A stretch of 64,000 nucleotides of DNA from positions 186,001-250,000 of the forward strand of contig CAWEPB010000003.1 of assembly GCA_963810815.1 (NCBI GenBank), written 5' to 3'. The notes below the pieces were generated by a model that was not told the DNA's origin, did not search any database, and worked only from the letters and a program-made list of their open reading frames with translations. Of this stretch, positions 20,275-30,684 are shown piece by piece (the stretch's first letter is position 1; each line of letters starts with the position of its first letter). A program made the translations under genes and the position numbers. This DNA comes from CAVQWT01 sp963810815 (GTDB lineage: Bacteria; Pseudomonadota; Gammaproteobacteria; Burkholderiales; Casimicrobiaceae).

Positions 20275-22471
20275 GAAGACATCGCCGGCGGCGGCGCTGC
20301 CCCCCGGGGCGATCGACGCGATCGTCGAGGGCCGCCACGGCGACCCCTTCGCCGTCCTGGGCCTTCACGAGGCGGCGGGGACGCTCGTCCTGCGCGCGTT
20401 CGTCCCGGGCGCGGACAGCGTCGACGCGGTGACGCCGGACGGCGATCTCCTCGCCCACCTCGCGCGCCGGCACCCCGGGGGCTTCTTCGAGGGCGCGCTG
20501 CCGCGGCGCACCGCGTACCGCCTGCGCGCCGCGAACCGCGACGGGACCTGGACCGTCGACGACGCCTACGCCTACGGCCCGGTGCTCGGCCCGATCGACG
20601 ACTGGCTGGTCGGCGAGGGCACGCACGTCAAGCTCTACGATCGCCTCGGTGCGCACCCGATCGAGCACGAGGGCGCGGCCGGCGTGCATTTCGCCGTGTG
20701 GGCGCCGAACGCCCGGCGGGTCTCGGTCGTCGGCGATTTCAACGGCTGGGACGGCCGCCGCCACGCGATGCGCAAGCGCGTCGGCACCGGCGTCTGGGAG
20801 ATCTTCGTCCCGGCGCTGGGTGCGGGGACGATCTACAAGTACGAGATCATCGGCGCCGACGGCGCGCTGCTGCCGCTGAAGGCGGATCCGGTCGGCTTCC
20901 GCGCGGAACTGCGCCCTTCCACCGCCTCGATCGTCTGCGACACGGCGAACTTCGCGTGGTCGGACGGCGACTGGATGGCGGACCGCGCGCGGCAGGCCCC
21001 GTGGCGCGCGCCGATGTCGATCTACGAGGTGCACCTGGGATCGTGGCGGCGCGGCGACGGCAACCGCTGGCTCAGCTACGACGAGCTCGCCGACACGCTG
21101 GTGCCGTACGCCGTCGACCTCGGCTTCACGCACCTGGAGCTGATGCCGGTCAACGAGCACCCGCTCGACGCGTCCTGGGGCTACCAGCCGATCGGACTGT
21201 TCGCGCCGACCAGCCGCCACGGCGAGCCCGCCGGATTCGCGCGCTTCGTCGACCGCTGCCATCGCGCCGGACTGGGCGTGATCGTCGACTGGGTCCCCGC
21301 GCACTTCCCGGTCGACCCGCACGGACTCGCGCGCTTCGACGGCACCGCCCTCTACGAGCACGAGGACCCGCGACAGGGCTTCCACCCGGACTGGAGCACC
21401 GCGGTGTTCAACTTCGGGCGCCGGGAGGTCGTCAACTACCTGATGGCCAGCGCGCTGTTCTGGCTCGACCGCTACCACGTCGACGGCCTGCGCGTGGACG
21501 CGGTCGCGTCGATGCTGTACCTCGACTACTCGCGCAAGGCCGGCGAATGGCTGCCGAACCGCTTCGGCGGCAACGAGAACCTCGAGGCGGTCGCCTTCCT
21601 GCGCGACATGAACAAGGCGGTCTACGGTCGCCATCCCGGCGCGGTCACGATCGCCGAGGAGTCGACGGCGTGGCCCGCGGTGTCGCGCCCGACCGACGTC
21701 GGCGGCCTCGGCTTCGGCTTCAAGTGGAACATGGGGTGGATGCACGACACGCTGGAGTACGTGAAGCTGCAGCCGGTGCACCGGCGCTGGCACCACAACG
21801 AGATGACGTTCGGAATGGTGTACGCGTTCTCCGAGAACTTCGTGCTGCCGCTGTCGCACGACGAGGTGGTGCACGGCAAGGGCTCGCTGCTCGCGCGGGT
21901 CCCCGGCGACGCCTGGCAGCAGTTCGCGACCCTGCGCGCCTACTACGCGTTCATGTGGGCCTACCCGGGCAAGAAGCTGCTGTTCATGGGCCAGGAGTTC
22001 GCGCAGGGCCGCGAGTGGAACTTCGACGCGGGCCTCGACTGGTCGTCGCTCGACGTCGACTGGCACCGCGGCGTGCAGGCGCTGGTGCGCGACTGCAATC
22101 GCCTCTACCGCTCGCAGCGGGCGCTGCACGAGCGCGACTGCGAGGCGGACGGATTCCGTTGGGTCGCGGTGGACGACGCGGACAGCTCGGTGTTCGCCTG
22201 GCTCCGGCTCTCCGCCGACGGCGCACCGCCGCTGGTCGCGATCGCGAACTTCACGCCGGTGCTGCGGGAGGGCTACCGGACCGGCCTGCCGTTGCCGGGC
22301 CGCTGGCGCGAGGTCCTCAACACCGACGCTGCGCTGTACGGCGGGTCCAACCACGGCAACGCCGGCGGCGTCGACGCGCACCCGGGCGAAAGCCACGGCT
22401 ATCCCAATTTCGCGAACATCACGCTGCCGCCGCTCGCCACCGTCTGGCTGGTCCACGACGGGGACGCGTAG
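20264..22471 (+). CDS. glgB: 1,4-alpha-glucan branching enzyme
   Basis: 735 residues, the usual length for GlgB. An N-terminal carbohydrate-binding region is followed by a GH13 barrel. Catalytic motifs: 'VDGLRVDAVASMLYLDYSR' (nucleophile Asp), 'VTIAEESTAWP' (acid Glu) and 'LPLSHDEVVHGKGSLL' (transition-state Asp). It cuts alpha-1,4 chains and rejoins them as alpha-1,6 branches in glycogen. The start ATG lies inside the end of glgP, and glgC follows 45 bases downstream. Confidence 0.96.
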
Positions 22472-22516
22472 GCCGCGCGCGACCTCCCGCAACGCACGCC
22501 GCCCGGAGACGAAGCC

Positions 22517-23782
22517 ATGGACCAGGTCACCTACTCGACACCGCTGTCACGCTCGACCATGGCCTACGTGCTCGCCGGCGGCCGCGGCAGCCGGCTGCTG
22601 GAACTCACCGAGCGGCGCGCCAAGCCCGCCGTCTACTTCGGCGGCAAGTCGCGGATCATCGACTTCACGCTGTCGAACGCGCTCAACTCGGGCATCCGCC
22701 GCATCGCCGTCGCGACGCAGTACAAGGCGCACAGCCTGATCCGGCACCTGCAGCGCGGCTGGAACTTCCTGCAGCCGGTGCGCAACGAGAGCTTCGACAT
22801 CCTGCCGGCGAGCCAGCGCGTCGCCGAGGACCAGTGGTACGCCGGCACCGCCGACGCGGTGTTCCAGAACATCGACATCATCGACGGGTACGCGCCCGAG
22901 TATCTGGTCATCCTCGCCGGCGACCACGTCTACAAGATGGACTACGAGCGGATGCTCGTCCAGCACGTCAACGACGGCGCCGACGTCACCGTCGCCTGCA
23001 TCGAGGTGCCAGTCGCCGAGGCGAGCGCCTTCGGCGTCATGCACGTCGACGGCACCGACCGCATCGTCGCGTTCGTCGAGAAGCCCGAGCATCCACCCCA
23101 TATGCCGGACCGGTCCGGCTGGGCGCTGGCCAGCATGGGCGTCTACGTGTTCCGGCGCGAATTCCTCAACGAGCAGCTGCGGCGCGACGCGGCCGACCCG
23201 CACTCGACCCGGGATTTCGGCCGCGACATCATTCCGTTCCTGGTGCAGAACGGCAAGGCCGTCGCCCATCGCTTCACCCGCTCCTGCATCCGGTCGCGCG
23301 ACGAGACCGAGGTCTACTGGCGCGACGTCGGGACGCTCGACGCGTACTGGGAAGCCAACATCGACCTCACCGACGTCGTCCCGGCGCTCGACCTCTTCGA
23401 TCGCGACTGGCCGATCTGGACCTATGCGGAGATCACGCCGCCGGCCAAGTTCGTTCACGACGTCGACGGCCGGCGCGGCATCGGCGTTTCGTCGCTGGTG
23501 TCCGGCGGCTGCATCGTCTCCGGCTCGATGCTGCGCCGCTCGCTGCTGTTCACCGGCGTCCACCTGCACTCGTTCGGGCACGTCGAGAACGCCGTCGTCC
23601 TGCCCCACGTCGAGATCGAGCGACACGCGCGGCTCACCAACGTGATCGTCGATTCCGGCGTGAGGATCCCCGCCGGGCTGGTCGTCGGCGAGGATCCCGA
23701 GGCCGATGCGGCGCGCTTCCGCCGCACGTCGAACGGCGTCTGCCTGATCACGCAGCCGATGATCGACCGCCTCGAAAAGTGA
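22517..23782 (+). CDS. glgC: Glucose-1-phosphate adenylyltransferase (first copy)
   Basis: 421 residues. It makes ADP-glucose from ATP and glucose 1-phosphate, the committed step of bacterial glycogen synthesis. The nucleotide-binding loop is 'VLAGGRGSRLLELTERRAKP', and 'YFGGKSRIIDFTLSN', 'GTADAVFQN' and 'ILAGDHVYKMDY' are family signatures. A left-handed beta-helix C-terminal domain carries the allosteric part. 'ccggag' precedes the ATG. Its TGA overlaps the GTG start of glgA. A second glgC lies at 29309-30628 on the other strand. Confidence 0.95.
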   Translation: MDQVTYSTPLSRSTMAYVLAGGRGSRLLELTERRAKPAVYFGGKSRIIDFTLSNALNSGIRRIAVATQYKAHSLIRHLQRGWNFLQPVRNESFDILPASQRVAEDQWYAGTADAVFQNIDIIDGYAPEYLVILAGDHVYKMDYERMLVQHVNDGADVTVACIEVPVAEASAFGVMHVDGTDRIVAFVEKPEHPPHMPDRSGWALASMGVYVFRREFLNEQLRRDAADPHSTRDFGRDIIPFLVQNGKAVAHRFTRSCIRSRDETEVYWRDVGTLDAYWEANIDLTDVVPALDLFDRDWPIWTYAEITPPAKFVHDVDGRRGIGVSSLVSGGCIVSGSMLRRSLLFTGVHLHSFGHVENAVVLPHVEIERHARLTNVIVDSGVRIPAGLVVGEDPEADAARFRRTSNGVCLITQPMIDRLEK

Positions 23783-25236
23783 AGCGCCTGCGCGTCCTCT
23801 CCGTCGCGTCCGAGCTATACCCGCTGGTCAAGACCGGCGGCCTCGCCGACGTCGCCGGCGCGCTGCCGCCGGCGCTCGCACTCGAAGGCATCGAGACGCG
23901 CACGCTGATCCCCGGCTACCCGGCGGTGATCGACGCGCTGCGCGAAGCCGAGGCGGTCCACGGCTGGGCGAGCCTGCACGGCGGACCGGCGCGCCTGCTC
24001 GCCACGCACGCGGCGGGGCTCGACCTCCTGGTGCTCGACGCGCCGCACCTGTACGCGCGGCCGGGCAATCCGTACCTCGGCCCCGACGGCAAGCCCTGGC
24101 CCGACAACGCGCTGCGGTTCGCGGCGCTGGCCGAAGGCGCGGTCGCCGTCGCGCGCGGGGCGTTGCCGGGTGTCGCGCCCGACGTCGTCCAGGCGCACGA
24201 CTGGCAGGCGGGCCTCGTCCCCGCGCTGCTGCACTACGCCGGAACGCCGCGGCCGCGCACGGTCATGACGGTGCACAACCTGTCGTTCCAGGGGCTGTTC
24301 CCGCGCGAGCTGCTGCCGGAACTCGGACTGCCGCCGCAGGCCTGGGCGCTCGACGGCGTCGAGTACCACGGGATGATCGGCTACCTGAAGGCCGGCCTCG
24401 CGCTCGCCGACCACCTCACCACGGTGTCGCCGACCTACGCGGCGGAGATCCGGACCCCCGAGGGCGGCATGGGCCTGGACGGGCTGCTGCGCCACCGCGC
24501 CGACGTGCTGACGGGAATCCTCAACGGGATCGACGACACGGTGTGGAATCCGGCGACCGACGTCCATCTCGCCGCGCGCTTCGACCGCCGGCACCTTGCC
24601 CGGCGCGCCGCCAACAAGGCAGCGCTGCAGGCGCGCCTCGGCCTCGACGCCGGGCCGGCAAGCCCGCTCTTCGGCGTCGTCAGCCGGCTGACGCAGCAGA
24701 AGGGCATGGACCTCCTGCTCGAATCGCTGCCGGCGGTGCTCGGCGGCGGCGCGCAGCTCGCCGTGCTGGGCGCCGGCGACAAGGCGCTCGAAGCGGGTTT
24801 CACGGCGGCGGCCGCGCAGCATCCGGGCCGCGTCGCCACGGTGATCGGCTACGACGAGGCGCTCGCGCACCTGCTGCAGGGCTCGGTCGATGCGCTGCTG
24901 GTGCCGTCGCGCTTCGAGCCCTGCGGCCTCACCCAGCTCTGCGCGCTGCGCTACGGCGCCATTCCCGTGGTGGCGCGCGTCGGCGGCCTGGCCGACACGG
25001 TCATCGATGCGAGCGAGATGGCGCTGGCCGCCGGCACCGGCACCGGCCTCCAGTTCGCGCCGGTGACCCGCGGCAGCCTCCAGTTCGCGATCGGTCGCGC
25101 CCTGGCGCTGCGGCGGGACGCGGCGCTGTGGCGCCGCCTGCAGTCGCGCGCGATGGCGACCGACGTCGGCTGGACCCGCCCCGCCAAGCACTACGCCAGG
25201 CTCTTCCGCGCCCTCGCCGCGCGCCGCGCGGCCTGA
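23779..25236 (+). CDS. glgA: Glycogen synthase (ADP-glucose dependent)
   Basis: 485 residues from a GTG start that overlaps the glgC stop (GTGA). The N-terminal 'LYPLVKTGGLADVAGALP' contains the ADP-glucose-binding KTGGL motif. The C-terminal half has 'SRLTQQKGMDLLLE' and 'VPSRFEPCGLTQL' with the catalytic Glu, as in GT5. It extends alpha-1,4-glucan from ADP-glucose. The reading frame is open for a long way upstream through glgB and glgC, but that is a shadow; family length and the overlap fix the start here. Confidence 0.95.
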   Translation: MKRLRVLSVASELYPLVKTGGLADVAGALPPALALEGIETRTLIPGYPAVIDALREAEAVHGWASLHGGPARLLATHAAGLDLLVLDAPHLYARPGNPYLGPDGKPWPDNALRFAALAEGAVAVARGALPGVAPDVVQAHDWQAGLVPALLHYAGTPRPRTVMTVHNLSFQGLFPRELLPELGLPPQAWALDGVEYHGMIGYLKAGLALADHLTTVSPTYAAEIRTPEGGMGLDGLLRHRADVLTGILNGIDDTVWNPATDVHLAARFDRRHLARRAANKAALQARLGLDAGPASPLFGVVSRLTQQKGMDLLLESLPAVLGGGAQLAVLGAGDKALEAGFTAAAAQHPGRVATVIGYDEALAHLLQGSVDALLVPSRFEPCGLTQLCALRYGAIPVVARVGGLADTVIDASEMALAAGTGTGLQFAPVTRGSLQFAIGRALALRRDAALWRRLQSRAMATDVGWTRPAKHYARLFRALAARRAA

Positions 25237-25239
25237 CCG

Positions 25240-28200
25240 ATGCGTCGCGTCGGCCCCGGCCGCCCCGAGCCGCTCGGCGTCACGCCGGAGGACGGCGGCG
25301 CGAACGTCGCCGTCCATTCGGCGCATGCCACCGCGATCGAGCTGTGCCTGTTCGATCCGGCGGGCGCGACCGAGCGCGAGCGCATCGCCCTGCCGGCGCG
25401 CTCCGGCGACGTCTTCCACGGCTTCGTCGCCGGCCTCGCCGCCGGCGATCGCTACGGACTGCGCGCGCACGGCGCGTACGAGCCGCGCCACGGCCATCGC
25501 TTCAACCCGGCCAAGCTCCTCGTCGACCCGTATGCCCGGGCGCTCGACCGGCCGTTCGCGCTGCATCCGTCGATGCTCGGAGCCGGCGCGGACGGAACCG
25601 ACGCCGCGATCCGCGACCACGTGGACAGCGCACCGTTCGTTCCCCGAGGCATCGTGACGGCGGTGCCGGCACCCGTGCCCGACCGGCGGCCGCGGGTGCC
25701 GTGGAGCGACACGATCCTCTACGAACTGCACGTGCGCGGCTTCACCCGGACCCATCCTGGCGTGCCCGACGCGCTGCGCGGCACCTGCGCGGGCCTCGCC
25801 CACCCCGCCGCGATCGCGCACCTGACCCGGCTGGGCATCACCACCGTCGAGCTGATGCCGGTCGCCGCGGCGATCGACGAGCCGCACCTCGCGCGGCAGG
25901 GCCTGACCAACTACTGGGGCTACAACCCCGTCGCGCTGTTCGTCCCCGATCCGCGGCTCGCGCCGGGCGGCATGGCCGAGCTGCGCGACTGCGTGGCCGC
26001 GCTGCACGCGGCCGGGATCGAGGTCATCCTCGACGTCGTCCTCAACCACACCGGCGAAGGCGACGCCCGCGGGCCGACGCTGTCGCTGCGCGGACTCGAC
26101 AACGCGACGTACTACCGGACGCTCGCCGACGACCGTTCCCGGTACATCGACGACACCGGCTGCGGCAACACGCTGGCGCTCGACCGGCCGCCGGCACTGC
26201 GCCTGGCGATGGACACGCTGCGTTACTACGCCGAAGCCGCCGGCGTCGACGGCTTCCGCTTCGACCTCGCGACCACGCTCGGCCGCAGGGACACCGGCTT
26301 CGACGCCTCGGCGCCGCTGCTGCAGGCGATCGAGCAGGATCCGGTCCTGCGCGAGCTGAAGCTGATCGCCGAGCCGTGGGACGTCGGGCCCGGCGGGCAC
26401 CGGCTGGGCGCGTTTCCGGCGCGCTGGGGCGAATGGAACGACCGCTATCGCGACACGATGCGGCGCTTCTGGCGCGGCGACGCGGGCCTCGCGGGCGAAC
26501 TCGCGACCCGCTTCTCCGGCTCGGCCGATGTCTTCGCGGCACGCTCGCGGGCACCCTCGCGATCGGTCAACTTCGTCACCGCGCACGACGGCTTCACGCT
26601 CGCCGATCTCGTCGCCTACACGGCCAAGCACAACGAGGCGAACGGCGAGGAAAACCGCGACGGCACCGACGCCAACCATTCCTGGAATCACGGCGTCGAG
26701 GGCCCGACGACCGACGTCGCCATTCGCGCCCGCCGCGTGCGCGACGTCCGCAACCTGCTCGCCACGCTGCTGCTGTCCCGCGGCACGCCGATGCTGGCGA
26801 TGGGCGACGAGCTCGGGCGCACGCAGCGAGGCAACAACAATGCCTACGCGCAGGACAGCGCACTGACCTGGGTCGACTGGGACACCGCCGACGAAGGTGT
26901 CGTCGATGGCGTCGCCGCGCTGATCGATCTGCGCCGGCGCCACCCCGCGCTGCGCGCCGACCGCTGGCTCACCGGCGCGCCGGCCGACGCGAGCGGCATC
27001 GCCGACGTCGAGTGGCGACGTCCGGATGGCCGGCCGATGCAAGGCGACGACTGGGCGAACCCCGACGGCCGAGCGCTGGTGGCGGTCCTGTACGCAGGCA
27101 CCGACGGGGCGGTACCCGCCGATCGGGTCGCCGTCGCGCTCAACGCCGGCGACCGGCCCGTCACCGTGCGCTGGCCGGAACCGCGCGAGGGCTTCGGCTG
27201 GCGCCCCGCGATCGACACGTCGCTGGCCCCGGGCCGGCCCGCGGAGCCGTCGAACGGGCCCTCCGCGGCCATGTCCTCCACCGGGCTTCCCGTCGGCACG
27301 CCGGCCTTCGCGGACGAAACGACCGAGGTCGCGCCGCGGTCGGTGGTGGTGCTCGCCGAAGCGGCGGGTGCCGCCCCCCGGCGCCGGCGCGGCGTCGAAC
27401 CGGCGCTGCTCGACCGGCTCGCCGCGGCCGCCGGCATCGCCGGCGAATGGTGGGATCTCGCCGGCGGCCGCCACGTCGTCGGCGCCGACACCAAGCGGGC
27501 GCTGCTGGCGGCGATGGGGCTCGCCGCCGAATCGTCCGGCGAGGCGCGCGACCGCCTGTTCGAGCTCGCGGCAGCCCACGCGCCCGCGCCGGCCGCGGCA
27601 CCGGACCGCTGCTACCTGCCCCCGGAGGTCCGCGGCGGGGCACGCCGCTTCGGCCTCGCCGCGCATCTCTACTCGCTGCGCCGGCGCGGCGACCAGGGCA
27701 TCGGCGACTTCACCACGCTGTCGCTGCTCGGCGAAGCCACCGCGCGCGCGGGCGGCAGCGTGGTCGGCATCAACCCGCTGCACGCGCTGTTCGCCGAGGA
27801 CCGGGAGCGCGCGAGCCCGTACCACCCGTCCGACCGGCGCTTTCTCGATCCGATCTACATCGACGTCGCCGCGGCGCCCGATCTCGCGGCTTCGATCGAC
27901 GCCCGCGCGCTGCTCGAGCGAAGCAGCGCGCGGATCGCGACCCTCGCCGCGGGCAAGCTCGTCGACTATCCCGGCGTCTGGGAGGTCAAGCGGGCGGTGC
28001 TGGACGCGTGCTTCGCGCAGTTCGAGCGGCGCTCGCGCGACGATCCGCGGGTCGCCGAGTTCGATCGCTTCGTCGCCGGGGGCGGTTCGCCGCTGCGGCA
28101 GTTCGCGATCTTCGAGGCGATCGCCGCGGCGCATCCGCGCGAGCCCTGGCAGCGCTGGCCCGACGAACTGCGCCGGCCGGACGCCGCGGGGGTCGCGGAG

Positions 28201-29265
28201 TTCGCCGCACGCCACGCGCGCGGGGTCCGCTTCGCGCTGTACCTGCAGTGGATCGCCGATCGCCAACTGGCCGCCGCCGCGGACCGCGCGCACGCCGGCG
28301 GTCTCGCGTGGGGATACTTTCGCGATCTCGCGGTCGGCGCCGCGCCGGACGGCGCCGAGCCCTGGGCGAACGCGGGAGGCTTCGCGCGCGGCGCGTCGAT
28401 CGGCGCCCCGCCCGACCCGTTCTCGCCGACGGGACAGAACTGGGGCCTGCCGCCGCCGATTCCGCATGCGATGACGGCGTCGGCGTGCGCCGGCTTCCGC
28501 CAGCTCGTCGCCGCGAACATGCGCCACGCGGGCGCGCTGCGGATCGATCACGTGATGGGACTCTCGCGCCTGTTCTGGATCCCCGAGGGGGCCGGCGCCG
28601 CCGACGGCGCCTACGTCGGGTACCCGCTCGACGCGCTGCTGGGCGTGCTGGCGCAGGAAAGCGAGCGCGCCCGCTGCCTCGTGGTCGGCGAGGACCTCGG
28701 CACGGTGCCGGAGGGCCTGCGCGAGCGCCTCGCTGCCGCCGACATCCTTTCCTACCGGGTGCTGTGGTTCGAGCGTGAAGGGACCGCCTTCGTCGCGCCT
28801 GCGCGCTATCCGGTCAAGGCGGCGGCGTGCGTGTCGACGCACGACCTGCCGACGATCGCAGGCTGGTGGCACGGCGCGGACATCGACGAAAAGCAGTCGC
28901 TGGCGCTCTTGAGCGCCGACGCCGCGAAAGCGGAACGCGCCGAGCGGCAGGCGTCGAAGACGGCGCTGGTCGACGCGCTCGAACTCGCGGGCGCGACACC
29001 GGGTGCGCGCGTCGACGCCTTGGCGCCGCACGACGCGGCGATTGCCGGCGCGATCCATCGCTTCGTCGGGGCGTCGGCGGCGGCGCTGGTGCTGATCCAG
29101 GCCGACGACCTCGCCGGCGAGACGACGGCCGTCAACCTGCCGGGCGTCGACCGCGAGCGCCCGAACTGGCGGCGCAAGCTCGACGTCGACGTCGAGGCGT
29201 TGTGGCAGACGGAGGCGGCCGCGCAGGCGATCTCCGATTTCGCGCCGGTGCGGACCGGGCGCTGA
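25240..29265 (+). CDS. GlgX-MalQ fusion: glycogen debranching enzyme and 4-alpha-glucanotransferase
   Basis: 1,341 residues combining two normally separate enzymes. Residues about 1-705 are GlgX (GH13 isoamylase type): 'VDGFRFDLATTLGRRD' (nucleophile Asp), 'LIAEPWDVGPGG' (acid Glu) and 'FVTAHDGFTLADLV'. Residues about 715-1341 are MalQ (GH77): 'GIGDFTTLSLLGE', 'ALRIDHVMGLSRLFW' (nucleophile), 'VVGEDLGTVPEGLRERL' (acid) and 'VSTHDLPTIAGWW'. GlgX removes the branch stubs left by GlgP, and MalQ recycles the short maltodextrins, so the fusion could channel limit-dextrin products. The start ATG is 3 bases after glgA, and the operon ends here facing the second glgC. Confidence 0.93.
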   Translation: MRRVGPGRPEPLGVTPEDGGANVAVHSAHATAIELCLFDPAGATERERIALPARSGDVFHGFVAGLAAGDRYGLRAHGAYEPRHGHRFNPAKLLVDPYARALDRPFALHPSMLGAGADGTDAAIRDHVDSAPFVPRGIVTAVPAPVPDRRPRVPWSDTILYELHVRGFTRTHPGVPDALRGTCAGLAHPAAIAHLTRLGITTVELMPVAAAIDEPHLARQGLTNYWGYNPVALFVPDPRLAPGGMAELRDCVAALHAAGIEVILDVVLNHTGEGDARGPTLSLRGLDNATYYRTLADDRSRYIDDTGCGNTLALDRPPALRLAMDTLRYYAEAAGVDGFRFDLATTLGRRDTGFDASAPLLQAIEQDPVLRELKLIAEPWDVGPGGHRLGAFPARWGEWNDRYRDTMRRFWRGDAGLAGELATRFSGSADVFAARSRAPSRSVNFVTAHDGFTLADLVAYTAKHNEANGEENRDGTDANHSWNHGVEGPTTDVAIRARRVRDVRNLLATLLLSRGTPMLAMGDELGRTQRGNNNAYAQDSALTWVDWDTADEGVVDGVAALIDLRRRHPALRADRWLTGAPADASGIADVEWRRPDGRPMQGDDWANPDGRALVAVLYAGTDGAVPADRVAVALNAGDRPVTVRWPEPREGFGWRPAIDTSLAPGRPAEPSNGPSAAMSSTGLPVGTPAFADETTEVAPRSVVVLAEAAGAAPRRRRGVEPALLDRLAAAAGIAGEWWDLAGGRHVVGADTKRALLAAMGLAAESSGEARDRLFELAAAHAPAPAAAPDRCYLPPEVRGGARRFGLAAHLYSLRRRGDQGIGDFTTLSLLGEATARAGGSVVGINPLHALFAEDRERASPYHPSDRRFLDPIYIDVAAAPDLAASIDARALLERSSARIATLAAGKLVDYPGVWEVKRAVLDACFAQFERRSRDDPRVAEFDRFVAGGGSPLRQFAIFEAIAAAHPREPWQRWPDELRRPDAAGVAEFAARHARGVRFALYLQWIADRQLAAAADRAHAGGLAWGYFRDLAVGAAPDGAEPWANAGGFARGASIGAPPDPFSPTGQNWGLPPPIPHAMTASACAGFRQLVAANMRHAGALRIDHVMGLSRLFWIPEGAGAADGAYVGYPLDALLGVLAQESERARCLVVGEDLGTVPEGLRERLAAADILSYRVLWFEREGTAFVAPARYPVKAAACVSTHDLPTIAGWWHGADIDEKQSLALLSADAAKAERAERQASKTALVDALELAGATPGARVDALAPHDAAIAGAIHRFVGASAAALVLIQADDLAGETTAVNLPGVDRERPNWRRKLDVDVEALWQTEAAAQAISDFAPVRTGR

Positions 29266-29308
29266 CCGCCGCGCACCTCCGCGCAGCCCCGGCGCGACGG
29301 CGGGCGCC

Positions 29309-30628
29309 TCAGCGCAGGTGATGGACGTGCTGGCCCAGCATTTCGGGAACGATCAGCGTGACGCCGCGCGCGGTCACGTGGAAACGTCGCCGGTCCTCGT
29401 CCGGATCGACCCCGGCCGCGAAGCCCTGCGGCAGCCGGCAGTGCTTGTCGACGACCGTCTTCTTCAGCACCGTCCCGCGGCCGACGTCGACGTTGGGCAT
29501 GACCACCGAGTCCTCGATCGTGCAGTAGTCGTGGACGTGCACGTTCGAGAACAGCAGCGACCGGCGCACGATCGAGCCGCTGATGATGCAGCCGCTGGCG
29601 ACGATCGAGTCGATCGCCGTCCCGCGCCGGCCGTCGTCGTCGAACACGAACTTGGCCGGCGGCAACTGCTCCTGGTACGTCCAGACGGGCCAGTCCCGGT
29701 CGTAGAGATTCAGCTCGGGCACGACGTCGGTGAGCGCGACGTTCGCCTCCCAGTACGCGTCGATGGTGCCGACGTCGCGCCAGTACGGGATGCCGTTGCT
29801 GGTGTTGACGCAGCTTGCGGCGAAGTCGTGCGCGTGCGTGCGCGTCCCCTCCTCGATGAGCCGGGGGATGACGTCCTTCCCGAAATCGTGGCCGGAGAGC
29901 GGTTCGTCGGCGTCGCGCAGCAGCACCTCGTACAGGAACGCGGCGTCGAACACGTAGATGCCCATGCTGGCGAGCGCCCGGTCCGGGCGGCCCGGCATCG
30001 GCGCCGGCTCCGCCGGCTTTTCCTGGAAGCGCACGATGCGGCGCTCGGCGTCGACGCCGACGACGCCGAGGGATCGCGCGTCGGCGAGCGGGACGTCGAT
30101 GCAGGCGATCGTCATCTGCGCCTGCGCGTCGACGTGGTCGTCGAGCATCCGGCCGTAATCCATCTTGTAGACATGGTCGCCGGCCAGGATCAGCACGTAC
30201 CGCGGGTCGTGCCGCCGCAGGATGTCGAGGTTCTGGTAGACCGCGTCCGCGGTGCCCTGGTACCACGTCGCCTCGATCCGCTGCTGCGCCGGCAGCAGCT
30301 CGACGAACTCGTCGAAGCGGCCGTCGAGGAAGCTCCACCCGCGCTGCACGTGGCGGATGAGGCTCTGCGACTTGTACTGCGTGCAGATGCCGACCCGGCG
30401 GATGCCCGAATTGACGCAGTTCGACAGCGCGAAGTCGATGATCCGGAACTTGCCTCCGAACGGGATCGACGGCTTGGCACGCCAGTCGGTCAGCTGCTCG
30501 AGGCGACTGCCTCGACCGCCGGCGAGGATCAGCGCCAGCGTGCTCTTGGTCAGCGGACCCGGCAGCTGCCTCGCGCGCCCGCCATGGGCGAGCGCGTCGA
30601 GCAGGTCCGGTTCGCCAGGGACGTTCAT
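29309..30628 (-). CDS. glgC: Glucose-1-phosphate adenylyltransferase (second copy)
   Basis: 439 residues. It has the same family signatures as the first copy ('LILAGGRGSRLEQLTDWRAK', 'FGGKFRIIDFALSN', 'GTADAVYQNLDIL', 'ILAGDHVYKMDYGRML') but is clearly diverged and has a longer N-terminus. It lies convergent to the glycogen operon and is therefore separately transcribed. Two GlgC subunits could form a mixed tetramer with altered allostery, or serve different conditions. Both keep the catalytic and substrate motifs, so both appear active. Confidence 0.93.
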   Translation of the reverse strand: MNVPGEPDLLDALAHGGRARQLPGPLTKSTLALILAGGRGSRLEQLTDWRAKPSIPFGGKFRIIDFALSNCVNSGIRRVGICTQYKSQSLIRHVQRGWSFLDGRFDEFVELLPAQQRIEATWYQGTADAVYQNLDILRRHDPRYVLILAGDHVYKMDYGRMLDDHVDAQAQMTIACIDVPLADARSLGVVGVDAERRIVRFQEKPAEPAPMPGRPDRALASMGIYVFDAAFLYEVLLRDADEPLSGHDFGKDVIPRLIEEGTRTHAHDFAASCVNTSNGIPYWRDVGTIDAYWEANVALTDVVPELNLYDRDWPVWTYQEQLPPAKFVFDDDGRRGTAIDSIVASGCIISGSIVRRSLLFSNVHVHDYCTIEDSVVMPNVDVGRGTVLKKTVVDKHCRLPQGFAAGVDPDEDRRRFHVTARGVTLIVPEMLGQHVHHLR

Positions 30629-30684
30629 CCCGGCTCGGGCTGCGCCCGTCGGTACGCAGTGCCCGTCGGCGTCGCCGACGGCCG

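Noticed and set aside
20698..23778. Open frame running upstream of glgA through glgB and glgC
   Set aside because: The translation has no family match; glgA length and the GTGA overlap set the start at 23779.
23815..29058. Very long minus-strand open frame antisense to glgA and glgX-malQ
   Set aside because: Low-complexity Arg/Ala/Gly-rich translation with no motifs; typical antisense shadow in high-GC coding DNA.
30663..30681. 8-bp stem hairpin between glgC2 and DUF2934
   Set aside because: No U-tract on either strand; not enough for a terminator call.
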